The notes under the pieces: model-generated
The model's database searches: none
What the model saw: only the letters and a program-made list of their open reading frames with translations
Told to the model about the DNA's origin: nothing
Origin: an uncultured Ruminiclostridium sp.
GTDB taxonomy: Bacteria > Bacillota > Clostridia > Oscillospirales > Ruminococcaceae
Assembly: GCA_910585505.1 (NCBI GenBank)
Contig: CAJUFF010000060.1
Location: 1-14,730 of the forward strand
Direction of reading: 5' to 3'
DNA length: 14,730 bases
Part shown: piece after piece, positions 7,078 to 14,110 of the stretch
Layout of the letters: each line of letters starts with the position of its first letter
Position numbering within the stretch: position 1 is the stretch's first letter
Position numbers and translations under genes: made by a program

Positions 7078-9030
7078 TCAGTTTAAACCGTGATTGGCAT
7101 TAAGCTCAAGCTTTTTCCGTACTCTTTTGCTTTCGTACATTTTATCGTCGGCTTCCTTCATCATCGCCGAGTAGTTTTTTCCTTTTTCAGCCACGCTTAC
7201 TCCAAAGGAAAACCTTACCGGTACAACAACGCCTTTCTCCACCTCGATGCAGGTACCGTTTCTTGTTTCCTTCAAGCGGTCTATGTCGTCAAAAAGCGAT
7301 TCGTTGCTGCCGTAGCCGTACAGGAACAATACAAATTCGTCTCCGCCCAATCTCGCGGAAACCTTTTTGCAGCTCCCGAAAGCCCTTATCATATCGGCTA
7401 TTCCCCGAAGATACAGATCCCCCGCCTTGTGACCGTATCTGTCGTTTATCTGCTTAAGTCCGTCGGCATCTATCATTATAAGGGCGCCTTCGCCTATGTC
7501 TTCTGTGCGGGATTTGTCAAGAGGCTCTCTGATCCGGCTCTCAAAGCCGCGTCTGTTATAGAGCTTTGTAAGTATATCAATGTCGCGCTCGTTCTCAAGC
7601 TGTTTTCTTGCACGCACATCTTCCGTTACGTCTATGATTATGCCCAAAAATCCGTTTTTCACGGGAAGCTCTTCATACTTTACATATCTTCCGCTGTCGG
7701 TTCCGTCGTCAATACGGCAGATTTCCTCACCGTCGATGTCCGTTTTTTTCACATGCTCCTTAAAATAGCTCCTGAAGCTTATACAATCGGAGCGCAGGGC
7801 GCTTTCTTCATCCTTTGCGATTCCAAGGATTTTTGATGTCTTGTCGGTAAAGCGGACGGTTTTCATATTTTCGTTGTACTCATATACGCCGATCTGCATA
7901 TTCGCTTTATCAAGTATATAGGATATTTTATCCGTACTGGAAAAAAGAGTGCTTATCATTGAGTTTATATGATCGCTCAGCTCGGAGAATTCCAGACAGC
8001 TTCTCACGTCCGCCGTTCGGTCGAGATTTCCTTCGGCAATCTCCTTCAGCTCGCCGTTAAGCTTCTTTATGCCGCTGATAATGATTTTGTCAAGATATAC
8101 TGAAACCGTTTTTACAGGAAAAAAAGATATCAGGACTATACCTAAAGTCAATATAACAGTTGCGGTTACGACGTTCTGATACATAGAAGCGTTTGTAATC
8201 ACCCTGCCTAACATCATATACTCGGATTCAAACACGGTAAAAACACAGTAGCAGCTTTTACCGTTCACGTTGGCGTAAAAGGTGCTAGTTCCTTCGTGTA
8301 TTTTCTCAACCGGTATACCTATGTCCGAAAGATTTCTCCCGATATTTTCCTTTGTGGTGGAGCCTTTGATTATTCCGCTGTCGATATCCGCTGCATACAG
8401 TGCCACGGTACTGTTGGCTCTCAAAAGAGTAAAAATGTATGACAACTCGTTTTTTTCGGTAGCCTTCATCACCCGTTCGGGTTTCATTCCCACCTGAACG
8501 AAAAACTTTCCGTTGCGGCTCCATACGGCGGAATACTGTACCATTTCATTTTCGGCGGTATTGGGCATCACTTCCTGACAGAGCTTGGCATTCTTGTCTT
8601 CCAGCATTGCGGCGAAGAAGCCTATCTGTTCTCCGTCGTTAACGCTCATATTGTAATACTGGGGATGTGTTCCGTTATAAATTACTCCTTCCTCATTAAA
8701 AAGGTGTATCTCGTCCACATCGCAGAATTCGGCTATCTTTTTCAGTTCCTCGATGTCGTTCAGCACAGCCGGATCGTTTTGGATTATATAGGCGATGGCT
8801 TCGGCGCTGTGGAGACACATACGGCTGTAATCCTCCTTTACCGATTCAAGCTCGGAACTGTTTTCGGATAAAAGCTGCCTCACCTGTCTGAAAACGTTTT
8901 CCGAGCTGGCAATCGCCTGACTATGCCTGCTGACGATTTGCAGCACCATTGCGGTAACCAGTATCAATACCGCTATAACTGCAGTTATACGCATAAGGTA
9001 CTTAACCGTTATGGCTTTTATATCCTGCAT
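7078..9030 (-). CDS. Membrane-bound diguanylate cyclase with PAS and GGDEF domains
   Basis: This 650-residue protein should make cyclic di-GMP from two GTP at the membrane in response to an external signal. Segments in order are: TM helix at about 12-33, extracytoplasmic sensor at about 34-284, TM helix at about 285-305, HAMP-like linker with IAEGNLD (about 310-360), PAS-like domain (about 368-470) and a GGDEF domain (about 483-640). The active-site motif RLGGDEF is intact (GGDEF at 562-566), and DADGLKQINDRYGHKAGD is the metal and nucleotide-binding segment. The usual RxxD inhibitory site five residues before GGDEF reads SCKK, so product inhibition at that site is probably lost. AGGAG lies 11 nt before the ATG. 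It is transcribed divergently from the hybrid kinase. No EAL or HD-GYP domain is present. Confidence 0.93.
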   Translation of the reverse strand: MQDIKAITVKYLMRITAVIAVLILVTAMVLQIVSRHSQAIASSENVFRQVRQLLSENSSELESVKEDYSRMCLHSAEAIAYIIQNDPAVLNDIEELKKIAEFCDVDEIHLFNEEGVIYNGTHPQYYNMSVNDGEQIGFFAAMLEDKNAKLCQEVMPNTAENEMVQYSAVWSRNGKFFVQVGMKPERVMKATEKNELSYIFTLLRANSTVALYAADIDSGIIKGSTTKENIGRNLSDIGIPVEKIHEGTSTFYANVNGKSCYCVFTVFESEYMMLGRVITNASMYQNVVTATVILTLGIVLISFFPVKTVSVYLDKIIISGIKKLNGELKEIAEGNLDRTADVRSCLEFSELSDHINSMISTLFSSTDKISYILDKANMQIGVYEYNENMKTVRFTDKTSKILGIAKDEESALRSDCISFRSYFKEHVKKTDIDGEEICRIDDGTDSGRYVKYEELPVKNGFLGIIIDVTEDVRARKQLENERDIDILTKLYNRRGFESRIREPLDKSRTEDIGEGALIMIDADGLKQINDRYGHKAGDLYLRGIADMIRAFGSCKKVSARLGGDEFVLFLYGYGSNESLFDDIDRLKETRNGTCIEVEKGVVVPVRFSFGVSVAEKGKNYSAMMKEADDKMYESKRVRKKLELNANHGLN

Positions 9031-9072
9031 TTACTTTTTATCTCCTATTTTTTCCAAAAAAAATTCGATAAA

Positions 9073-9101
9073 ATTATAACATAAAAAAACAAATATGTCA
9101 A
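9073..9101 (-). promoter_or_regulatory. Consensus sigma-A promoter of the GGDEF gene
   Basis: On the minus strand, TTGACA (9101-9096), a 17-nt spacer and TATAAT (9078-9073) match the full consensus. Transcription would start near 9066, leaving a short leader of about 35 nt. Confidence 0.9.
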
Positions 9102-9149
9102 ATTTTATTATCTTCGTAATTTTGGGTCGGAATTTAAAAAACAACAGTA

Positions 9150-9178
9150 TTGACAAAAGTTTCGCATTACGCTATAAT
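9150..9178 (+). promoter_or_regulatory. Consensus sigma-A promoter of the hybrid kinase gene
   Basis: TTGACA (9150-9155), a 17-nt spacer and TATAAT (9173-9178) match the full consensus. Transcription would start near 9185, about 205 nt before the ribosome site and start codon of the kinase. The divergent promoter's -35 box is 48 bp away. Confidence 0.9.
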
Positions 9179-9184
9179 ATATTG

Positions 9185-9390
9185 TATGTGAGAAACAGAA
9201 GATTTTTTTGAAAAAAAGCATAAAAGCGCAGCTTAAACACGCTGATGAATCGCAAAGCAATTACGGGGTATAGCGGAGGAATTTTATCCCATACCGAATC
9301 GAGAGGAGTAACCGGCCGCCTAAGATGCGAAGGACATCCGGCAGCGGTTATTTCCCACCATGCCGCGAATTTCAAAGGAGTTACCTTATT
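9185..9390 (+). promoter_or_regulatory. Long structured 5' leader of the hybrid kinase
   Basis: About 205 nt separate the predicted transcript start from the start codon. One clear hairpin is visible: TAACC (9309-9313) with GGTTA (9346-9350), GCCGCC with GGCAGC inside it, then GATG/CATC at its tip. A second possible hairpin pairs GGTAT with ATACC (about 9257-9296). AAAC (9235-9238) followed by CGCAAAGC (9251-9258), GGGG and ACCGAA faintly recalls the c-di-GMP-I aptamer, but the expected P2 stem is missing. No helix hides the AAAGGAG ribosome site. It may be a riboswitch-like element of unknown type or an unregulated leader. Confidence 0.4.
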
Positions 9391-12003
9391 ATGAATAAAA
9401 TGAATAAAAAGAGTAAAACCAGATTATTTCTTATAATAAGTCTCGTTGTTATGATTACTTTTTTTGTGGGCGTTATGTCTGTTTTCTCCGTTACGGTAGG
9501 AGAAAAAAACAATGATGTCATTTCCAAAATGGGCAATGTATATACATCGGGTATGAGCGAAGAAATCGCTATGCACTTTGAAACAATTATTAATCTGCAG
9601 ATTGATAAAGCCGCTACGATTCTTTCCTCCATCCCCGACGATTCCGCCCGGTACGGCGAGGAAATGATCAAAGCTCTTGAAAAAGAAGGAAGGGAGCATG
9701 GGTATGATTATTTTTCTCTTATGGATTCGGAGGGAAATTTTGAGGTAATATACGGTGAGGATTTGGTCATTATTGATCCGGAGCCTTTTATAACATCGAT
9801 GAACAACGGCGATAAAAAGGTTGCAATTGCAAAAAGAACTTCGGATCAGGACAACATAAACTCCGGAGACATTATCGCCCTGGGCATTTCTTCCTCTTAC
9901 CCCATGAAAGACGGAAAGAGGAGCACCGCCATGGTTATCGGCATACCCGTTTCCGATTTAAGCCTTCCCCTTTCTCTCAGCATGGACAATTCCATTCTCG
10001 TTTATTCCCATGTTATACGAATTGACGGAAGCTTTATCATACGCAGCGAGGAAATTTCCGAAAACAATTATTTTGACCATATGAGAAATGCTTACCATGA
10101 CGTTGATGGCGGCGACATCGAGGATTACATAAGCATTCTTCGCTCCCATATGGAAAAAAACGAGGACTTTTTTCTGAACTTCTATATGAACAGTGACGGT
10201 GAAGCGGTGAATTACAAAAATGAGAAATGCGCTTTGTTCTGCACCCGTCTTACAAACTCCGAATGGTACCTAATTACCGTTATGCCCTACGGCAGCATCA
10301 ACGAAATAATAGAAGAATCTAACAGCTACCAACAAAGAATGTACGCTGTTACGGTATCTATAATGCTGGTGGTTATTATCGTTATATTTATCCTATACTT
10401 CAAAATGACATGGAATCAGATGACGGAAATGGAGACCGCACGCAAGGAAGCGGTAAAGGCCAATAAGGCAAAGAGCGAATTCCTTTCAAATATGAGTCAC
10501 GATATCAGAACCCCAATGAACGCCATAGTGGGTATGACCGCCATAGCTGTGACGCACCTTGACGACCGCCAGCAGGTACAGACCTGTCTCAAGAAAATAT
10601 CACTTTCCAGCAAGCATCTTCTGGGTCTTATTAACGACATACTCGATATGTCCAAGATAGAAAGCGGAAAAATGACTCTCAATATGGATATGATATCGCT
10701 CCGCGAGGTTATGGACAGCATTATCAGCATTGTACAGCCTCAGATCAAGGCAAAAAATCAGAATTTCGAGGTATCCATATACGATATAAAATGCGAAAAC
10801 GTATACTGCGACAGTGTAAGGCTCAATCAGGTAATATTGAATCTTATGTCCAACGCTATAAAATTCACTCACGACGGCGGAGATATACGCACCGTTCTGT
10901 ATCAGGAGGACTCCGACAAGGGCGAAAATTATATAAGAGTTCACTTTATTGTCAAGGACAACGGTATAGGAATGTCCCCCGAATTTAAGGAGAAAATTTT
11001 TGAATCCTTTATGCGGGAGGACAATAAGCGAGTTCATCACACCGAGGGTTCAGGACTCGGAATGTCAATTACCAAATATATTATTGACGCGATGGGCGGA
11101 AGCATAGAGGTGGAAAGCGAGCAGGGCAAGGGCTCCGAATTCCGCATCACCATTGATATGGAAAAAGCCACGGAGAGCGAAGAGGAAATGATTCTCCCCA
11201 AATGGAGAATTTTGGTGGTGGATGACGACAACCTGCTTTGTGAAAGCGCGGTAAATTCTCTTAAGGAAATAGGCGTAGACGCCGACTGGTGCCTTAACGC
11301 CGAAAAGGCTCTTGAGATGGTAAGCGAAAATAACAGAAAGCACACGCCTTATGAAATTATACTTATTGACTGGAAGCTGCCGGGAATGGACGGTATTGAA
11401 GCCACTAAATTGATCCGAAAGGAAATGAACAACAATATTCCGATTATACTCATTTCCGCCTACGATTGGAGCGATATAGAAGAAAACGCGAAAAAAGCGG
11501 GGGTTACCGGATTTATTTCCAAACCGCTGTTTAAATCCACTTTATATCACGGGCTTCGTCAGTTCAGCGGCGGAAAACTTCAGGAAGAGAGCAAGGAAAA
11601 GACAGAGGAACACAAGCTGACACATATGAAGGTGCTGCTGGCGGAGGATAACGACCTTAACTGGGAGATTGCAAACGAGCTTCTTACTCCTCTCGGTCTG
11701 GATATGGATCACGCGGAAAACGGAAAGATCTGTTTGGAAATGTTTGAAAAATCACCTGTCGGTTATTATTCGGCGATACTTATGGATATCAGAATGCCAG
11801 TAATGTCGGGTCTTGAAGCAACCGAGGAGATAAGGAAGCTTGACCGTTCCGACGCCGGCGTGCCTATTATTGCCATGACCGCCGACGCTTTCACCGAGGA
11901 TAGGCAGAAATGCCTTAATGCGGGAATGAACGCTCATATTGCCAAACCGATTGACGTTAAGGAAGTTGAGCGTATGTTGGAAAAGTTTGTGGGAACGAAG
12001 TAA
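9391..12003 (+). CDS. Membrane hybrid sensor histidine kinase with two receiver domains
   Basis: This 870-residue protein is a phosphorelay sensor. Segments in order are: TM helix (about 11-33), extracytoplasmic Cache-like sensor (about 34-315), TM helix (about 317-339), HisKA with phospho-acceptor His370 in SHDIRTPMN, and HATPase with N box near 478 (NQVILNLMSNAIKF), DNGIGM near 523 and GSGLGMS near 553. Then come receiver 1 (about 605-725, Asp660 in LIDWKLPGMDG) and receiver 2 (about 746-868, Asp799 in LMDIRMPVMSG). Both receivers keep the acidic pair, T/S and Lys. No HPt or DNA-binding domain follows, so the output partner is elsewhere. The start at 9391 is preferred over an in-frame ATG at 9325. 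AAAGGAG lies upstream of it, it places MNKMNKKSK just before the signal anchor, and the earlier ATG lies within a hairpin. It is divergent from the diguanylate cyclase. Confidence 0.92.
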   Translation: MNKMNKKSKTRLFLIISLVVMITFFVGVMSVFSVTVGEKNNDVISKMGNVYTSGMSEEIAMHFETIINLQIDKAATILSSIPDDSARYGEEMIKALEKEGREHGYDYFSLMDSEGNFEVIYGEDLVIIDPEPFITSMNNGDKKVAIAKRTSDQDNINSGDIIALGISSSYPMKDGKRSTAMVIGIPVSDLSLPLSLSMDNSILVYSHVIRIDGSFIIRSEEISENNYFDHMRNAYHDVDGGDIEDYISILRSHMEKNEDFFLNFYMNSDGEAVNYKNEKCALFCTRLTNSEWYLITVMPYGSINEIIEESNSYQQRMYAVTVSIMLVVIIVIFILYFKMTWNQMTEMETARKEAVKANKAKSEFLSNMSHDIRTPMNAIVGMTAIAVTHLDDRQQVQTCLKKISLSSKHLLGLINDILDMSKIESGKMTLNMDMISLREVMDSIISIVQPQIKAKNQNFEVSIYDIKCENVYCDSVRLNQVILNLMSNAIKFTHDGGDIRTVLYQEDSDKGENYIRVHFIVKDNGIGMSPEFKEKIFESFMREDNKRVHHTEGSGLGMSITKYIIDAMGGSIEVESEQGKGSEFRITIDMEKATESEEEMILPKWRILVVDDDNLLCESAVNSLKEIGVDADWCLNAEKALEMVSENNRKHTPYEIILIDWKLPGMDGIEATKLIRKEMNNNIPIILISAYDWSDIEENAKKAGVTGFISKPLFKSTLYHGLRQFSGGKLQEESKEKTEEHKLTHMKVLLAEDNDLNWEIANELLTPLGLDMDHAENGKICLEMFEKSPVGYYSAILMDIRMPVMSGLEATEEIRKLDRSDAGVPIIAMTADAFTEDRQKCLNAGMNAHIAKPIDVKEVERMLEKFVGTK

Positions 12004-12208
12004 TCTGTCTGAAAGGCTACAGTTTGCACAATTTCTACAACATTGTAATGTTAAAACTGATTCTTGAACAAAGTATAGACAAATTTTGTTGTCGATCGGA
12101 AATTAGTATTAAACAAAAACAAGCGGCCTACCTTTTCGCACGGCGGGAAAGCCGATTTGTTGATTATAACAAAAGGTTTATATAGAAATATTGAAAAAAA
12201 AAAAATTG
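12004..12208. other. Intergenic region after the hybrid kinase gene
   Basis: No gene is seen. It holds a weak nested hairpin after the stop codon (CAGTTT/AAACTG around ACAAT/ATTGT, about 12020-12058), the second 56-bp element, and a further imperfect hairpin at 12118-12161 (AACAA-CGGC with GCCG-TTGTT). None of them has a T-tract, so the kinase terminator is not identified. Confidence 0.5.
12054..12109. repeat. ATACTRAT inverted-repeat element, copy in opposite orientation (56 bp)
   Basis: It ends in AAATTAGTAT and begins with a decayed form of the complementary end (ACTGATTCTTGAAC), still able to pair. Its core is the reverse complement of the core at 66-94, including GACAAATTTTGTTGTCGATC. 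Length equals that of the 55-110 copy. The two copies face opposite ways and bracket all genes from 340 to 12003. Confidence 0.7.
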
Positions 12209-12217
12209 TGATATAAT
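12209..12217 (+). promoter_or_regulatory. Probable extended -10 promoter of the pyrB gene
   Basis: TGATATAAT at 12209-12217 is an extended -10 box (TGn before TATAAT). A poor -35, TTGAAA at 12191, lies only 15 nt upstream, as is tolerated with an extended -10. The predicted start near 12224 gives a leader of about 40 nt, too short for a PyrR-type attenuator. Confidence 0.6.
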
Positions 12218-12265
12218 TTATATAGAATTCGTATTTATCCGAAAAGAAAAAAGGAGATCATATAT

Positions 12266-13351
12266 ATGAAAAAAAACAGCTTCCCCCATTTAATTGATTT
12301 GGACAGCTATCCAGTATCCGCATGGAACAGCATTACCGCTCTCGGTCTGGACATCAAGCGCAATCCCCATATTTACGTGGGAGCCTGCAACGGAAAAATA
12401 ATGGGTACGCTTTTCTATGAGCCATCTACCCGCACCCAGATGAGTTTTCAAAGCGCGATGCTGAGGCTTGGCGGCGGCATAGTCGGCTTCGACAATCCCT
12501 TAAATTCCTCGGTAGCAAAGGGGGAATCTATAAAGGACACCACCAAAATTGCCAGCAGCTATTCGGATATCATTGTTATGCGGCACCCGTTGGAAGGGTC
12601 GGTAAAGGCAGCGGCACTGACGGCAGACTGCCCCGTAATAAACGCGGGAGACGGTGGACATCTTCACCCTACGCAGACACTTACGGATCTAATTACCTTA
12701 AGAGCGGAAAAAGACACTCTCAGCGGTCTCACGGTGGGTTTCTGCGGGGACTTGAAGAACGGAAGGACTGTGCACTCGCTTTTAAAAGCGCTTTGCTGCT
12801 ATGAAAACAACAGATTTGTCCTTATATCCACGGACGAGCTTAAGGCGCCCACATATATAAAGGATCGGATATCGGCGTCGGGAAAGGAATACATGGAAGT
12901 CAACTCTCTGGAAGAAGCAATTCCGGAGCTGGATGTGCTTTATATGACAAGGATACAAAGGGAACGGTTTGCGGATCCGTCGGAATATGAGAAGCAAAAG
13001 CATATTTTCAGGTTGGATAAAAAGAAAATGCAAGCGGCAAAAGGAGATATGATAGTGCTGCACCCTCTGCCCCGTGTCGACGAAATAGCGGTCGAGGTGG
13101 ACAACGATCCGAGGGCGCTTTATTTTAAACAGGCCAATTACGGTATGTATGTAAGAATGTCACTGATATTGTCGGTACTCAACGACAATATCAAAACGGC
13201 TCCGCTGCTGATCGGCGAAGTTATGCCCAAGGTTTGCTGCGGGAATCCGAAATGTATCACCGGCAGCGAGGAGGCGCTGCCACACAGCTTCAGGAATCAC
13301 GGAGGAGTGCTGGAGTGTGAGTACTGCGATGAACGACTGCTGTCGGAATAA
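12266..13351 (+). CDS. pyrB: Aspartate carbamoyltransferase fused to a PyrI-type zinc domain
   Basis: The enzyme joins carbamoyl phosphate and aspartate to give carbamoyl-aspartate, the committed step of pyrimidine synthesis, in the cytoplasm. Catalytic features are visible: FYEPSTRTQMSF (carbamoyl phosphate loop), SSVAKGES (mobile loop Ser and Lys), MRHP, NAGDGGHLHPTQTLTDL and HPLPRVDEI. Residues 1 to about 310 are the normal catalytic chain. The last 45 or so carry Cys325-x4-Cys330-x20-Cys351-x2-Cys354, with CITG, HSF and CEYCDE, matching the zinc domain of the regulatory chain PyrI (C-x4-C, about 23 residues, C-x2-C). The nucleotide-binding half of PyrI is absent and no pyrI gene follows. 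The ribosome site AAGGAG lies 8-9 nt before the ATG. It is alone, with a repeat element beginning 16 nt after the stop codon. Confidence 0.93.
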   Translation: MKKNSFPHLIDLDSYPVSAWNSITALGLDIKRNPHIYVGACNGKIMGTLFYEPSTRTQMSFQSAMLRLGGGIVGFDNPLNSSVAKGESIKDTTKIASSYSDIIVMRHPLEGSVKAAALTADCPVINAGDGGHLHPTQTLTDLITLRAEKDTLSGLTVGFCGDLKNGRTVHSLLKALCCYENNRFVLISTDELKAPTYIKDRISASGKEYMEVNSLEEAIPELDVLYMTRIQRERFADPSEYEKQKHIFRLDKKKMQAAKGDMIVLHPLPRVDEIAVEVDNDPRALYFKQANYGMYVRMSLILSVLNDNIKTAPLLIGEVMPKVCCGNPKCITGSEEALPHSFRNHGGVLECEYCDERLLSE

Positions 13352-13366
13352 CCGTAAACACTGTTT

Positions 13367-13546
13367 TTAAGGCAATACCGCACAAAGATTGTCGTGCAAA
13401 CGCGCAGTCAGCTTTTTCGTCAGATTGTCTAAAACGACGCAGGAATATTGGCGTATTTCAAGGCGTTTTGCGCAAAAACGACGGAAAAGATGCAAGCGTA
13501 TGCGCGGCAAAGCGCGCAGCGCGGTCTTTGCGCGGTGTTGCCTTAA
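13367..13546. mobile_element. TTAAGGC hairpin element, copy 1 (180 bp)
   Basis: The terminal inverted repeats are about 22 bp (13367-13388 and 13525-13546, 20 of 22 paired), beginning TTAAGGCAATACCGCAC. A central stem-loop pairs 13418-13436 with 13464-13483, and its loop contains GACGCAGGAAT and GTATTTCAAGG, shared with the other copies. There is no coding capacity. It could be a non-autonomous transposable element; the TTAA at each edge may be the target duplication. It lies just after the pyrB stop codon and may end up in its transcript. Confidence 0.75.
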
Positions 13547-13626
13547 TACCGGCAATTTGTAAATTTTAAATCTTTAAATATGAGATTATCCATTACAAGA
13601 ATGACCTTTTTGGATTTGATACCAAA

Positions 13627-13667
13627 CCTTTTTTAAACTATGGATAAAATCCATAGTTTAAAAAAGG
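13627..13667. repeat. Perfect 19-bp inverted repeat
   Basis: Positions 13627-13645 and 13649-13667 are exact reverse complements around a 3-nt AAA loop. The arms run CCTTTTTT then AAACTATGGAT. No T-tract follows on either strand, so it is not a standard terminator. It ends 3 bp before the second 178-bp element. Confidence 0.7.
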
Positions 13668-13670
13668 AAT

Positions 13671-13848
13671 TATATCAATCCATCAAAAAGATAAACAAAC
13701 AGGAGCGAAGCGACTAATTGTCCTTTCCGCTTCCCTTTCGGACTCCGAAAGGGAAGCAGGGGAGTCCAAAGGACGGGGGCAACGCCCCCAATGCTTGTTT
13801 GTTTTTTGCACTGTTGTAATTTTGTTTAAACTTTTTTGGATTGCTATA
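13671..13848. mobile_element. 178-bp MITE-like structured element, copy 2
   Basis: Same orientation and length as 3254-3431. The left end carries two changes (TATATCAATCCAT), while the right end is the exact TTGGATTGCTATA. The 12-bp inner stem, the GTCCTTT/AAAGGAC stem and the GGGGGC-AAC-GCCCCC hairpin are all kept. AAACAAAC near the left pairs with GTTTGTTT near the right. Its right edge coincides with the point where an IS630-type transposase remnant stops. Confidence 0.8.
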
Positions 13849-14047
13849 GTATGAGATATCGTTCGGTCAATAACAAATAAATTTGTCTTGCCCAATCCTG
13901 CCGAGTTCTCCGTTCCCGAGCTTAAGCGTATCTCCACCTTGCTAAAGGCTCGGTAAACATGAAAATGCACGAGGTGCCATTACGAATGTATTCGTAATCC
14001 TCATATTGTACACCGTTATTTTTTATAATAAACTCGTCAGGGTTTTG
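13849..14047 (-). pseudogene. IS630-family transposase fragment, decayed
   Basis: Read on the minus strand from 14047, the frame gives EDYEYIRNGTSCIFMFTEPL, then ARWRYA, an in-frame stop (TAA at 13924-13922), and on in the same frame ERRTRQDWARQIYLLLTERY. This matches the conserved middle of IS630-type (DDE, Tc1/mariner-like) transposases, where a YEYxRNGT block is followed by FxEPLxGWR and RRTxxDWA. The N-terminal third, the downstream DNLNTH-type catalytic part and a start codon are missing. A TGA lies just upstream (14050-14048). The fragment ends at the edge of the 178-bp element, so it is non-functional. Family assignment is by motif recognition only. Confidence 0.75.
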
Positions 14048-14068
14048 TCAAATTTTTGCTGAAAAGAC

Positions 14069-14097
14069 TTGAAATTATTTTGTTTTTGTGTTAAAAT
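14069..14097 (+). promoter_or_regulatory. Possible promoter facing TTAAGGC element copy 2
   Basis: TTGAAA (14069-14074), 17 nt and TAAAAT (14092-14097) would start transcription near 14104. That is 7 bp before the second TTAAGGC element and upstream of the tRNA region. It lies in AT-rich sequence, so chance is possible. Confidence 0.35.
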
Positions 14098-14110
14098 ATA
14101 TAAAGTAAAT

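Noticed and set aside
7090..7836. Open frame of 248 codons opposite the GGDEF gene
   Set aside because: The sense strand encodes a clear HAMP-PAS-GGDEF protein. The opposite frame is a shadow.
9185..9390. Firm identification of a c-di-GMP-I riboswitch
   Set aside because: CGCAAAGC and some flanking bases fit, but only 12 nt without a stem separate AAAC from CGCAAAGC, and the outer P1 pairing is not seen. It is kept only as a question.
9360..9398. A 12-codon upstream frame whose stop overlaps the kinase start codon
   Set aside because: There is no ribosome site before its ATG, so translational coupling is not supported.
55..12109. A composite transposon bounded by the two 56-bp elements
   Set aside because: There is no transposase between them, the span carries ordinary chromosomal genes, and related elements also occur inside it.
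13683..13970. Minus-strand frame reading through the 178-bp element (also 3131-3352 at the other copy)
   Set aside because: The shared SLSESEREAERTISR text comes from the element's hairpins. In the second copy the frame also crosses the transposase remnant out of its proper frame.
14022..14051. Minus-strand TTGACA-18-TATAAA upstream of the transposase remnant
   Set aside because: It lies within AT-rich decayed coding sequence and leads to no intact gene, so chance is the simpler explanation.
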